Shown: positions 16,687 to 25,158 of the stretch, one piece after another
Position numbering within the stretch: the first letter of the stretch is position 1
How the letters are laid out: every line of letters begins with the position of its first letter
Assembly (NCBI RefSeq): GCF_003312915.1
Contig: NZ_CP030261.1
Location: 4,464,001 to 4,528,000 of the forward strand
Direction of reading: 5' to 3'
DNA length: 64,000 nucleotides
Source of the DNA: Flavobacterium fluviale
GTDB taxonomy: Bacteria; Bacteroidota; Bacteroidia; Flavobacteriales; Flavobacteriaceae
Made by a program: the position numbers and the translations under genes
Notes under the pieces: model-generated
The model's database searches: none
What the model saw: the letters and a program-made list of their open reading frames with translations, nothing else
What the model was told of the DNA's origin: nothing

Positions 16687-17811
16687 ATGAAACAAAAAAT
16701 AACTTTCTTAACCATCATCTTTCTCCTAACGTTTAACCTGTTTGCTCAAAGTAATTATGTCTTTTTAGGGTCTTACAATCGTGATAAATCGGCAGAGGCT
16801 ATTCAGGTTTATCAGCTCGATACTTTAAGTGGTAAATTGGTAAAGTTTGCTTCAGTTAAGAACGTTGTTAATCCTTCTTATTTAACTGTTTCTCCTAACG
16901 GTAAATTTGTTTACGCGTGTACCGATACCAAAACGCCGAATGCGGGAAGTATCAGCAGTTTTGAGTTTGATCCTGCTGCTAAAAGTCTGACTTTTCTAAA
17001 CAGTCAGAGAAGCGGGGGCGAAAATCCTGTTTACGTTGCTGTTCACAAAAGCGGCAAATGGATTGCCAATGCCAATTATACAGAAGGAAGTGTTTCTGTT
17101 TTCCCGATTTTAGAAAACGGAAAAATCGATTCTATTGCACAGAATTTTCAATATATGGAAGGAAGTACGAACAAAGAAAGACAAACAAGATCTCACGTTC
17201 ATTCCTCTGTATTTTCTCCTCAATTTGATTATCTGTTTTTACCCGATTTAGGTGCCGATAAAATTCGTTGTTATGCATTTGATGAAAATCAGAAAAAGCC
17301 ATTAGTGGAAACAAAAAATCCATTTACTAAAACCGATTTAGAAGCCGGCCCAAGGCATTTTGCTTTTCACCCAAATCAAAAATTTAGTTATTGTATTGAA
17401 GAAATGGCGGGACAAATAAGTGTTTATCAATATGAAAATGGCGTTTTAAACAAAATCCAGCGCATCGCCGCTCATCCTGATAAAATAAAAGAAGGTTTTG
17501 AAAGTTCTGACATTCATATTTCACCAGACGGAAAATTTCTTTATGCCACAAACCGCGGTAGAGAAAACAATATTGCTATTTTCTCTATTGACGAAAATGG
17601 TCTTTTAAAAAATATTGGTTATCAATCAACTTTAGGAAAACATCCTCGAATTTTCGCCATTGATGAAAATGGTAAATTTTTGATTGCATCTAATGTTCTT
17701 ACGGGCAATGTAATTGTTTTTAGAAGAGATTCTAAAACTGGATTGCTAAAGAAAGTGGGGAAAGAAATTAAAATGGAAAATGTTTCCTGCGTGCAGATTA
17801 AAAAGATTTAA
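16687..17811 (+). CDS. Exported lactonase-family beta-propeller (6-phosphogluconolactonase-like)
   Basis: 374 residues with a signal peptide (MKQKITFLTIIFLLTFNLFAQ). Repeating blades NPSYLTVSPNGKFVYACT, ENPVYVAVHKSGKWIANANY, AGPRHFAFHPNQKFSYCIEE, DIHISPDGKFLYATNRGREN and HPRIFAIDENGKFLIASN are those of the seven-bladed lactonase family (PF10282). With its signal peptide it is probably periplasmic, so cytosolic 6-phosphogluconolactone is unlikely to be its substrate. Confidence 0.9.
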   Translation: MKQKITFLTIIFLLTFNLFAQSNYVFLGSYNRDKSAEAIQVYQLDTLSGKLVKFASVKNVVNPSYLTVSPNGKFVYACTDTKTPNAGSISSFEFDPAAKSLTFLNSQRSGGENPVYVAVHKSGKWIANANYTEGSVSVFPILENGKIDSIAQNFQYMEGSTNKERQTRSHVHSSVFSPQFDYLFLPDLGADKIRCYAFDENQKKPLVETKNPFTKTDLEAGPRHFAFHPNQKFSYCIEEMAGQISVYQYENGVLNKIQRIAAHPDKIKEGFESSDIHISPDGKFLYATNRGRENNIAIFSIDENGLLKNIGYQSTLGKHPRIFAIDENGKFLIASNVLTGNVIVFRRDSKTGLLKKVGKEIKMENVSCVQIKKI

Positions 17812-17877
17812 TTTATTTTATAATGAGATACTCTACGATTAATCTCAACTAAAAAACTAACTATAAAACCTCAAAAA

Positions 17878-18402
17878 ATGACAACATCATATTTCAACTT
17901 ACAGCCCGATTTTTTAGAAGATGAAATCATAAAATTAATTCCGTTAGAAGAAAAACATTTTGAAGAATTATTTGAAGTCGCTTCAGATCCATTAATTTGG
18001 GAACAGCATCCTGCAAAAGAAAGAAGTAATAGAGAAGGTTTTAAAACTTTCTTTGAAGCAGGAATAAATTCTAAAGGCGCTTTTTTAATCTTAGATAAGC
18101 AAACCAGCGAAATTATCGGAACTACACGTTACTACGATTATAAACCAGAAAATTCAAGTATTGCAATTGGATATACTTTTTTGGCGAGAAAATTTTGGGG
18201 CGGACCTTACAATAAATCCTGTAAAAAACTATTAATTGATTATGCTTTCCAATATGTAAATTCGATAATATTTCATGTTGGAGCAGAAAATTTCCGTTCG
18301 CAGAAAGCCGTTTTAAAACTTGGAGCAGAAAAAATAAACACTATGGTGGTTTCAAATAATGGTGTAAATTTGCCGCACTTTGAATATGAGCTAAAGAAGT
18401 AA
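17878..18402 (+). CDS. GNAT-family N-acetyltransferase (RimJ/RimL type)
   Basis: 174 residues. LIPLEEKHFEELFEVASDP, IIGTTRYYDYKPENSSIAIG, YTFLARKFWGGPYNKSCKKL and HVGAENFRSQKAVLKLGAEK follow the RimJ/RimL-like acetyltransferase pattern, with acetyl-CoA bound at the WGG-N-K segment. The substrate, a protein N terminus or a small molecule, is unknown. The gene stands alone. Confidence 0.87.
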   Translation: MTTSYFNLQPDFLEDEIIKLIPLEEKHFEELFEVASDPLIWEQHPAKERSNREGFKTFFEAGINSKGAFLILDKQTSEIIGTTRYYDYKPENSSIAIGYTFLARKFWGGPYNKSCKKLLIDYAFQYVNSIIFHVGAENFRSQKAVLKLGAEKINTMVVSNNGVNLPHFEYELKK

Positions 18403-18496
18403 AGTTAATTTGAGCTTACAGTGTTCCATAAATAGTCATCGAGTAACAGATCACACGTAAACTTTAATTTTAAATTTTAAATTTCCAACAAAATAA

Positions 18497-19057
18497 ATGA
18501 ATAGAATTACAGTTTTCTGTGCCTCTAGTTTTGGCACTGAAAAAATTTACGAAGAACAAGCAATTGCATTGGGCAAAACTTTAGCCGAACAAAATATAGA
18601 ATTAGTATACGGAGGCGCAAATGTTGGATTGATGGGCGCTGTTGCAGATGGAACTTTAAACGCGGGCGGAAAAGTAATTGGGGTACTTCCTAACTTTTTA
18701 AGATCTAAGGAAATTGCGCATCAAGGTTTAACCGAATTGATTTTGGTTGAAAGCATGCACGAGCGCAAAACTAAAATGAATGATTTATGCGACGGTGTAA
18801 TTGCACTTCCGGGCGGTTTTGGAACTCTTGAAGAGCTTTTCGAAATGCTGACTTGGGCTCAATTGGGACTTCATAAAAAACCAATTGCAGTTTTAAATAT
18901 AAATGGCTTTTATGATCCTCTATTAGAATTACTTCAAACTATGACTGAAAAAGGTCTTTTGAAAGAAGTAAATCAAAAAATGCTATTGGTAAGCGAAGAT
19001 ATTGATGATTTATTAGAACAAATGAAAAATTATACCGCTCCTACTGTAGGCAAATGA
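18497..19057 (+). CDS. LOG-family protein (TIGR00730, cytokinin-riboside phosphoribohydrolase-like)
   Basis: 186 residues. VFCASSFGTEKIYEEQA, ELVYGGANVGLMGAVADGTL and MHERKTKMNDLCDGVIALPG then GFGTLEELFEMLTWAQLGLH contain the PGGxGTxxE and R-K signature of lysine-decarboxylase-like LOG proteins. They hydrolyse nucleoside 5'-monophosphates to base and ribose phosphate. Length is normal for the family. Confidence 0.93.
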   Translation: MNRITVFCASSFGTEKIYEEQAIALGKTLAEQNIELVYGGANVGLMGAVADGTLNAGGKVIGVLPNFLRSKEIAHQGLTELILVESMHERKTKMNDLCDGVIALPGGFGTLEELFEMLTWAQLGLHKKPIAVLNINGFYDPLLELLQTMTEKGLLKEVNQKMLLVSEDIDDLLEQMKNYTAPTVGK

Positions 19058-19239
19058 ATCGATAAAGAGAAAGTTTAACTTGGATACAATATACTTCAAT
19101 CATAAAAGAGTTACACTTTTAATTAATTTTTGACAGTTTTCCTACAGCAATTTCATAATTTAGAGGTCACAAGAAAAAACTATAGTTACGTTGTAAAAAT
19201 CATATTACATTTAACTTATAACATCTAACCTTCAAGCAA

Positions 19240-19707
19240 ATGAAAACAGAAAATAACAAATTTGCAAAAGCTGAAATGCTGATTCGGAAACCGGTTTCAG
19301 AAGTTTTTGAGGCTTTTGTAAATCCACAGATTACTAGTAAATTTTGGTTTACAAAAGGCTCTGGAAAGCTGGAAGAAAACCAAAAAACAGAATGGACTTG
19401 GGAAATGTATGGTTTTTCACTTACGGTTCAAACATTGGTTTTACAGGAAAATAAAAAGATTGTTATTGAATGGGGAAATCCAGACGAAATTACTTTAGTC
19501 GAATGGGTATTTAGTCCGTTAAACGAAAATGAAACTTTTGTAAGTATTATAAATTCGGGATTTCACGGAGACTCAGACAAAATAATCGATCAGGTTCGCA
19601 ATTCTACAGAGGGTTTTACTTTGGTTTTAGCAGGTGCAAAAGCGTATTTAGAGCATAACTTACAATTAAATCTAGTTTTAGATCGTTTTCCAAAAGGATT
19701 AGCTTAA
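19240..19707 (+). CDS. SRPBCC (AHSA1-like) domain protein
   Basis: 155 residues. IRKPVSEVFEAFVNPQITSK then FWFTKGSGKLEE, WTWEMYGFSLTVQTLVLQEN, IVIEWGNPDEITLVEWVFSP and the C-terminal helix GFTLVLAGAKAYLEHNLQLN are those of AHSA1-type SRPBCC proteins. A ligand-binding or chaperone-accessory role is possible. Distinct from the SRPBCC gene at 9828. Confidence 0.87.
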   Translation: MKTENNKFAKAEMLIRKPVSEVFEAFVNPQITSKFWFTKGSGKLEENQKTEWTWEMYGFSLTVQTLVLQENKKIVIEWGNPDEITLVEWVFSPLNENETFVSIINSGFHGDSDKIIDQVRNSTEGFTLVLAGAKAYLEHNLQLNLVLDRFPKGLA

Positions 19708-19729
19708 ATTTTGTTTCATGTTATTTTAG

Positions 19730-19800
19730 TTTCATGTTTCAAGTTATTACAGAGAACCTCAAACTAAAAAAACCTGAAACCTGAAACTTTAAACTTAAAA
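19730..19800. repeat. CCTGAAAC-type repeat
   Basis: TTTCATGTTTCAAG, AACCTCAAACT and CCTGAAACCTGAAACTTTAA belong to the same unit as the tandem array at 16595. Confidence 0.65.
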
Positions 19801-19807
19801 CAAAACC

Positions 19808-20176
19808 ATGGAAGTAAAGAAACCTGAAAACATAGACGAATACATTGGCGGTTTTCCAAATGAATTTCAAGAAATTTTGGAGAAAATCCGAATGACGATT
19901 CAGAAAGCTGCGCCCGATGCTAAGGAAAAAATCAGTTATTCTATGCCCGCTTTTGAGCAAAATGGAATTGTGGTTTATTTTGCCGCTTTTAAAAATCATA
20001 TCGGACTTTACGCACTGCCAACAGGCCACGAAGCTTTTGCTGCAGAACTTTCTAAATATAAATCTGGAAAAGGTTCTGTTCAATTTCCATTGAAAGAAAA
20101 AATGCCTTACGATTTAATAACCAAAATTGTAAAATTCAGAGTAAAAGAAAATCTCGAAAAATCGAAAAAGAAATAA
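19808..20176 (+). CDS. DUF1801-domain protein (third of three, YdhG-like)
   Basis: 122 residues. IDEYIGGFPNEFQEILEKIR, APDAKEKISYSMPAFEQNGI, VYFAAFKNHIGLYALPTGHE and KGSVQFPLKEKMPYDLITKI are diagnostic of the YdhG-like DUF1801 group. Annotations as an iron chaperone come from the frataxin-like fold only. The C terminus is lysine-rich. Confidence 0.9.
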   Translation: MEVKKPENIDEYIGGFPNEFQEILEKIRMTIQKAAPDAKEKISYSMPAFEQNGIVVYFAAFKNHIGLYALPTGHEAFAAELSKYKSGKGSVQFPLKEKMPYDLITKIVKFRVKENLEKSKKK

Positions 20177-20213
20177 ATTTATCAATTGTGTTTTTGAAAA
20201 ACTTGACCAGCCT

Positions 20214-21113
20214 ATGAAAATCTTAAACCTTTTTTTTATTGGACTTTTAGTATCAATTAGCAGTCTTGCCTCTGCACAAAGCGACGCAGAGATAGAAAAA
20301 ATGATTGTAGAACTGCACAAACCAACAAAAAAGATTTCAGATTCAATAGGGAAATTAATGCAAGAGACTAAATCAAAAATTGAAACTGAAATAGATTCTG
20401 TTGTCAAAGAGAATTTAAAACTACGTTCAGACACATTATTTAATGCATTTGATGATAATGCAATAAATGAATTGAAACAGGATTTTGTTTTTGCTAAAAA
20501 ATATCCAAATTCACTAGCTGCATTAAAGTTACTAAGAAGGCACGTTAATCGGTTCATTGGTATGAATTTTTACGACACTTACGTAGAAGTTTTCCAGAAC
20601 TTTTCTCCAGAGATTAGAAATTCTGAAAAAGGAAAAGAAATGGCTCAAAATCTTCAATATTTTAAACAGAGCAAAGTAGGAAGCACCGCGCCAAGTTTTA
20701 GTTTAGTAGATAGTAATGGAAAAACAATTTCAATTGATGATTTTAAAGGAAAACAATATGTTTTAATAGATTTTTGGGCAAGCTGGTGCGGACCATGCAG
20801 GGAAGAACTTCCATACATTAAAGAATTGTATAAAAAATACCATCAGCAGGGTTTTGAGATAATAAGCGTTGCAAAAGATGACAAACAAGATCTTTGGAAA
20901 AAAGCAATTGAAAAAGAGCAAATCGAAAGCTGGAGACATATTTTTACGTCTGAAGACAACAAAAACATCATCAAAAACTATAATGTTAATGGAATTCCTC
21001 ATAAAGTTTTAATTGATAAAAATGGCATTATTATTGGGAAATGGAAAGGCAGTGGAGAAAACAATAAACATGATTTACAACAGCTTTTAAAATCTATTTT
21101 TGAAGCCGAATAG
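20214..21113 (+). CDS. TlpA-like exported thioredoxin-fold oxidoreductase
   Basis: 299 residues with a signal peptide (LNLFFIGLLVSISSLASA, then Q). Residues ~20-150 form a helical DUF4369-like or linker region. Residues ~158-299 are a TlpA/AhpC-TSA domain: GSTAPSFSLVDSNGKTIS, VLIDFWASWCGPCREELP (redox CxxC), EIISVAKDD and the cis-Pro loop NGIPHKVLIDKNG. It probably reduces or isomerises disulfides in the periplasm. Confidence 0.9.
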   Translation: MKILNLFFIGLLVSISSLASAQSDAEIEKMIVELHKPTKKISDSIGKLMQETKSKIETEIDSVVKENLKLRSDTLFNAFDDNAINELKQDFVFAKKYPNSLAALKLLRRHVNRFIGMNFYDTYVEVFQNFSPEIRNSEKGKEMAQNLQYFKQSKVGSTAPSFSLVDSNGKTISIDDFKGKQYVLIDFWASWCGPCREELPYIKELYKKYHQQGFEIISVAKDDKQDLWKKAIEKEQIESWRHIFTSEDNKNIIKNYNVNGIPHKVLIDKNGIIIGKWKGSGENNKHDLQQLLKSIFEAE

Positions 21114-21122
21114 TACAATAAA

Positions 21123-21806
21123 ATGAATTTATCCGAACACTATAATCAGCTTTATAAAACCTCTTGTGAAACTATTACAGCAGGCAAATATGGTATTGAT
21201 GCAGAACTTAAAAACGATTCTGATTCTCGTTTCGGGATTACATTGCTTATTCGTCCAAACGAAGAAATTAAAGCCAATATTCAAAGATTTATAAACGAAT
21301 TAAAAAAAGCAGAACCTGAACAGTATTTCTATCCTGATTCGGATATTCATATTACGGTAATGTCGATTATTTCTTGTTCTACAGCATTTGATTTAAATCA
21401 GATTTCGCCAAGCGAATACATCGAGATTATTTGCAGAAGCCTTGTAGATGTCGATAAAATAAAAATTCATTACAAAGGTGTAACTGCATCACCTTCGGCT
21501 ATCATGATTCAAGGATTTCCATCTGATGAAACTTTGAATAATTTAAGAAACAGACTCCGCGAGAATTTTAAAAAGTCTGGTTTACAACAAAGTATTGACA
21601 GTCGATATGAAATTTTCACCGCACATTCTACGGTAATGCGTTTTCAGGAAAAACTTCATGATCCCAAAAAACTAATGGAAATAACAGAAAAATTCCGTGA
21701 TTACGATTTTGGAGATTTTGATGTAAAAAATATAGAATTAGTATATAATGATTGGTATCAGCGTAAAAGTACTACGAGTATTTTGGGTGATTTTGGTTTG
21801 AGGTGA
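21123..21806 (+). CDS. 2H phosphoesterase / 2'-5' RNA ligase-like protein
   Basis: 227 residues. Two HxTx motifs, DIHITVMSI (~ residue 80) and AHSTVMRF (~ residue 178), mark the 2H phosphoesterase superfamily, whose members open 2',3'-cyclic phosphates or 2'-5' linkages. The spacing suits one two-lobed domain. It lies 9 bases after the thioredoxin gene. Substrate unknown. It is far from the RtcB locus, so a link to RNA repair is not implied. Confidence 0.78.
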   Translation: MNLSEHYNQLYKTSCETITAGKYGIDAELKNDSDSRFGITLLIRPNEEIKANIQRFINELKKAEPEQYFYPDSDIHITVMSIISCSTAFDLNQISPSEYIEIICRSLVDVDKIKIHYKGVTASPSAIMIQGFPSDETLNNLRNRLRENFKKSGLQQSIDSRYEIFTAHSTVMRFQEKLHDPKKLMEITEKFRDYDFGDFDVKNIELVYNDWYQRKSTTSILGDFGLR

Positions 21807-21865
21807 TTTTGTTCGTCAGGAAATACACTATTCCTTATTTCAACTAACAAGCAGCTCTTCAAAAT

Positions 21866-22228
21866 TTATTTGAACTTCCCAAAATGCCATAAAACTCCAG
21901 ACGGATCATGCAAAAAACATTCGCTTCCCCAATCTAAATAACGAATTGGAGTTACTTTTACACCTTCATATTTTTCTTGAAGATTTAAAACTTGAAGATC
22001 ATTATAATAACGCTCAACATCATCTACTTCAATAAAAATCATAGTATTGTCAATCCAGTCTTTGACGTACGCATCTTGCAGGTAGAATGCAATTTCATTG
22101 GATTTAAAAACAGACATTTTTGTATCTAAAACTGTCTCTTCAAATCCCAGATCACGATAAAAACTTCTCGAAATTTCGAAATCTTTAGAACCTATAAATG
22201 GTCGAATTGACTTTACATTGTGATTCAT
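21866..22228 (-). CDS. VOC-family (glyoxalase/bleomycin-resistance) protein
   Basis: 120 residues. VKSIRPFIGSKDFEISRSFY, RDLGFEETVLDTKMSVF, DNTMIFIEVDDVERYYNDL and DWGSECFLHDPSGVLWHFG show the paired beta-alpha-beta-beta-beta modules of the VOC fold, including DPSGVLWHFG at the end. The ligand is unknown. It follows the lipoprotein gene by 4 bases and is probably cotranscribed. Confidence 0.88.
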   Translation of the reverse strand: MNHNVKSIRPFIGSKDFEISRSFYRDLGFEETVLDTKMSVFKSNEIAFYLQDAYVKDWIDNTMIFIEVDDVERYYNDLQVLNLQEKYEGVKVTPIRYLDWGSECFLHDPSGVLWHFGKFK

Positions 22229-22232
22229 ATTC

Positions 22233-22703
22233 CTAAATATTTATGTCGTTATAATAAATTAAAAACCATTTATTTCCAATCAATTTAAACTGCCTTTCGA
22301 CTTCAAAACCGCTGTCTTGAATCCAAAATCTTTCGGTAATTAAAGTGTCGGTTTTCACCAATGAATGTTGATATTCTCCAATTTCAGTTTCTTCAGCGAC
22401 AGGAATGACTTGAAACTGCCAGTTTTTTCGATTCCAGCTGTATTGTTCAAAACCAGAAACATGCTTACCTTCAATAGGAAAATCAACTCGTGAAACCTGA
22501 AAGAGAGAATCTGAATGAAATTTTTTGTTGAATTCTTCAAAGTTTTCGACTACTATCTTTTTCTTTGCTGAAGTAGTATCTACTGCATGTTCAATATTTT
22601 TTGGTTGAATTTCCGAAACTGAATTTGCAGAATCTCTATTTTTATTACAGCTGCTAAAAAGTATCAAAAAAATAAAACAAATTGTAAGTATAAGTGATTT
22701 CAT
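22233..22703 (-). CDS. Lipoprotein, DUF4348-like
   Basis: 156 residues. A lipobox (ICFIFLILFSSC) predicts a lipid-anchored protein. The FEEFNKKFHSDSLFQVSRVD then FPIEGKH pattern and the final NKWFLIYYND resemble DUF4348, a Bacteroidota family of unknown function. It lies between the antiporter gene (6 bases upstream) and a VOC gene. Confidence 0.7.
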   Translation of the reverse strand: MKSLILTICFIFLILFSSCNKNRDSANSVSEIQPKNIEHAVDTTSAKKKIVVENFEEFNKKFHSDSLFQVSRVDFPIEGKHVSGFEQYSWNRKNWQFQVIPVAEETEIGEYQHSLVKTDTLITERFWIQDSGFEVERQFKLIGNKWFLIYYNDINI

Positions 22704-22709
22704 GAATTT

Positions 22710-24857
22710 TTAACTTTTCTTCAAAATACTACCTAAACCGCGTCCAATTTGTTCAATGGCCTCGATACCTTTTGCCAGTGGCGATGCTGTAAAATCTTCG
22801 TAAGCGTCCATAGCACTTTCTTTACGATCGTCTTGCGGATAAACTAAAATAACGTTATTCTCTCCAAAAGATTTCTCAAATTTCTGAGGCAGTTTATCAA
22901 AAATTGATTGGTAAGAAACAGAACCTTTTCTAGACAAATTGAAAACGACTAAGTCAGTTGGTTTTATTTCGTCTGAAATAGCTTCAAAATCTTCCCAATC
23001 CATAACGCTTTTGAAAGCTAATTTTGCATTCAGTTTTAAATTATTAGCAATCTGCTGAATCGATTGGTGCGTTTTGTATTCGGCATAAACTATAATTGGA
23101 ATACTCAATTCCTGAGACAAACGACAGATTTTCTGAATTAGTAACTGAAAGCCAACGCCTCTTTCTGAAAATGGCGGACAAACAAAAACCAATCTTTTTT
23201 CTTCAATAAAGTTTCTTTGAAAACGGCAGATAAATAAATTTTTATCTACATTATTAATTATCGAATCAACATTTTCCCCAAAGATTTTATCAATAAATCC
23301 TGTTTTTCTCGGCCATCCTACAATCACAATATCCGACATGATTTCTTTTGAAGTTCTTGCAATTCCACTTGCAGGATTGTGGTCGATTCTGGCAATTGTA
23401 TTAATTTTCACTTCCGAGGCAGAAGCTTGAACCACAAACTTATCAACTGCTTTTCGGTACTTCATAATATTCTTTTCGGCTTGACCGTTATTCGGAACAA
23501 TCGTCAGCAATGTAACGGGATTAGACGATTTTTTATCTTTTATCAATAAGGCAAAATCCAACAAACTGGCTGCCGCAGAAGTTTTTGCTAACGGAATCAA
23601 AATATGTTCATCTAAAATCTGATCTCTTTCAGTATCTTCATGTGAAATTTCTTCTTCGCAGATCGCAATTTTTTTAGCTGCTTTTTCAGTAGCAAATGAA
23701 GCTACAATACAGGTTATCAGGATTAAAATAATAGTTCCGTTTAAGATATTTTCGTCTAAGATTTTGGCTTTAAAACCAACTAAAATCACGGCTAGAGTTG
23801 CAGCCGCGTGCGCACTGCTCAATCCGAAAATAAGCTGTCTTTCTGTTTTGGTATATTTAAATACAAGCTGTGTAAAAAATGCTGCGATCCATTTTCCAAA
23901 TATGGCAACAACGCTTAGAGTTCCCGCAACGATCAAAGCGGTTGGACCGCTGAGGATTACGCTTACATCAACCAGCATTCCTACTGAAATCAAGAAAAAC
24001 GGTATAAACAAAGCGTTCCCAATAAACTCAATTCTATTCATCAAAGCAGAAGAATGCGGGATTAACGGATTTAGTGCCAAACCTGCAACGAATGCTCCAA
24101 TAATAGGCTCTACTCCTGCTACTTCGGCTAAGAAAGCCGCAAAGAAAACTACAGAAAGTACAAATATATAATGGGCGTGTTTCTCACTTTCTAATTTTTT
24201 GAAAAACCATTTGGCAATTCTTGGAATAACCAAAAACATAATGGCAGAAAAAATCGCTAATGAAACGCCTAATTTGATCCAAAAAGCCTGATTTAGATTT
24301 CCTTGACTGCTTCCCATAATTACGGCAAGAATTATCAAAACCGCGGTATCAGTCAAAATTGTTCCGCCGACAGTAATAGCAACAGCCTGATTTTTAGCAA
24401 TTCCCAGTTTACTCACAATTGGATACGCAACTAAAGTGTGCGTCGCGAACATACTAGCTGTTAAAAAGCTGGCATTAAAATCATATTTCAATAAATAAAA
24501 ACAAACTGGAAAACCAATGGAAAGCGGAAATATAAAAGTAAAAAAACCGAATAGTAAACTCTTATTTCGATTGGCTTTGAATTCATTCATGTCCAACTCT
24601 AGACCCGCAATAAACATAATATACAGAAGTCCGATTGTGGAAAATAAATCTACCGCAGAATTTTTTGCCAGGATGTTTAATCCGTGAGGCCCAATAATCA
24701 CTCCCGAAATAATAAGTCCGATAATTCCAGGGATATTGATTTTTTTTAGTAAAATCGGCGAAAGCAGGATTATAAAAAGTATTAAAGAAAAGATTAACAC
24801 GGGATTGGTGAGCGGTAATTCGAATTCTTGTAATAGATGTTTGAAAAATTCTATCAT
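22710..24857 (-). CDS. Kef/CPA2-type cation:proton antiporter with universal-stress-like C terminus
   Basis: 715 residues. The first ~390 residues form about a dozen membrane helices of the Na+/H+ exchanger fold (GIIGLIISGVIIGPHGLNIL, LYIMFIAGLELDMNEFKANR, GVEPIIGAFVAGLALNPLIP). The cytosolic part has two universal-stress-protein-like halves (ILIPLAKTSAAASLLDFALL, LVFVCPPFSERGVGF). It probably exchanges K+ or Na+ for H+ under regulation by the C-terminal domain. It is the first gene of a three-gene minus-strand cluster. Confidence 0.9.
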   Translation of the reverse strand: MIEFFKHLLQEFELPLTNPVLIFSLILFIILLSPILLKKINIPGIIGLIISGVIIGPHGLNILAKNSAVDLFSTIGLLYIMFIAGLELDMNEFKANRNKSLLFGFFTFIFPLSIGFPVCFYLLKYDFNASFLTASMFATHTLVAYPIVSKLGIAKNQAVAITVGGTILTDTAVLIILAVIMGSSQGNLNQAFWIKLGVSLAIFSAIMFLVIPRIAKWFFKKLESEKHAHYIFVLSVVFFAAFLAEVAGVEPIIGAFVAGLALNPLIPHSSALMNRIEFIGNALFIPFFLISVGMLVDVSVILSGPTALIVAGTLSVVAIFGKWIAAFFTQLVFKYTKTERQLIFGLSSAHAAATLAVILVGFKAKILDENILNGTIILILITCIVASFATEKAAKKIAICEEEISHEDTERDQILDEHILIPLAKTSAAASLLDFALLIKDKKSSNPVTLLTIVPNNGQAEKNIMKYRKAVDKFVVQASASEVKINTIARIDHNPASGIARTSKEIMSDIVIVGWPRKTGFIDKIFGENVDSIINNVDKNLFICRFQRNFIEEKRLVFVCPPFSERGVGFQLLIQKICRLSQELSIPIIVYAEYKTHQSIQQIANNLKLNAKLAFKSVMDWEDFEAISDEIKPTDLVVFNLSRKGSVSYQSIFDKLPQKFEKSFGENNVILVYPQDDRKESAMDAYEDFTASPLAKGIEAIEQIGRGLGSILKKS

Positions 24858-25158
24858 ATTGTAACTTTATCTTCTTGTGGCATTATAATTTGTAAAAAGA
24901 CATTTTTCAGAATTAGAACAAAATCCCTGAAGTATTAATAATTGGAAAGAATCGCGCTGCTATTAACAGCTTAATTTACTACAAAAATACCTAAAAAACG
25001 CTAACTTTCTACGAAAACTGCATATTACGGATTTAAATTTATTTCGTTGACAAATTATTAATATTTAATATTTATTTTAACAAATACGCAAGATTAACAA
25101 TCAAAAATAAAACATCATTGCATTATTCAATTATCTTTGTCTTAACAAAAATTGAACA
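24858..25158. other. Divergent intergenic region, antiporter / sdaA
   Basis: About 300 bp, AT-rich. It holds the 5' regions of the antiporter gene (minus) and sdaA (plus). Only the -7 box before sdaA is clear; I see no repeat or small ORF. Confidence 0.6.
25132..25139 (+). promoter_or_regulatory. -7 box TATCTTTG of sdaA
   Basis: A perfect Bacteroidota TAnnTTTG element ends 19 bases before the sdaA start codon. No convincing -33 TTG is at the usual distance. Confidence 0.6.

Noticed and set aside
23764..24171. 135-residue plus-strand ORF opposite the antiporter
   Set aside because: It is a shadow of the strongly supported antiporter coding frame, with no signal of its own.
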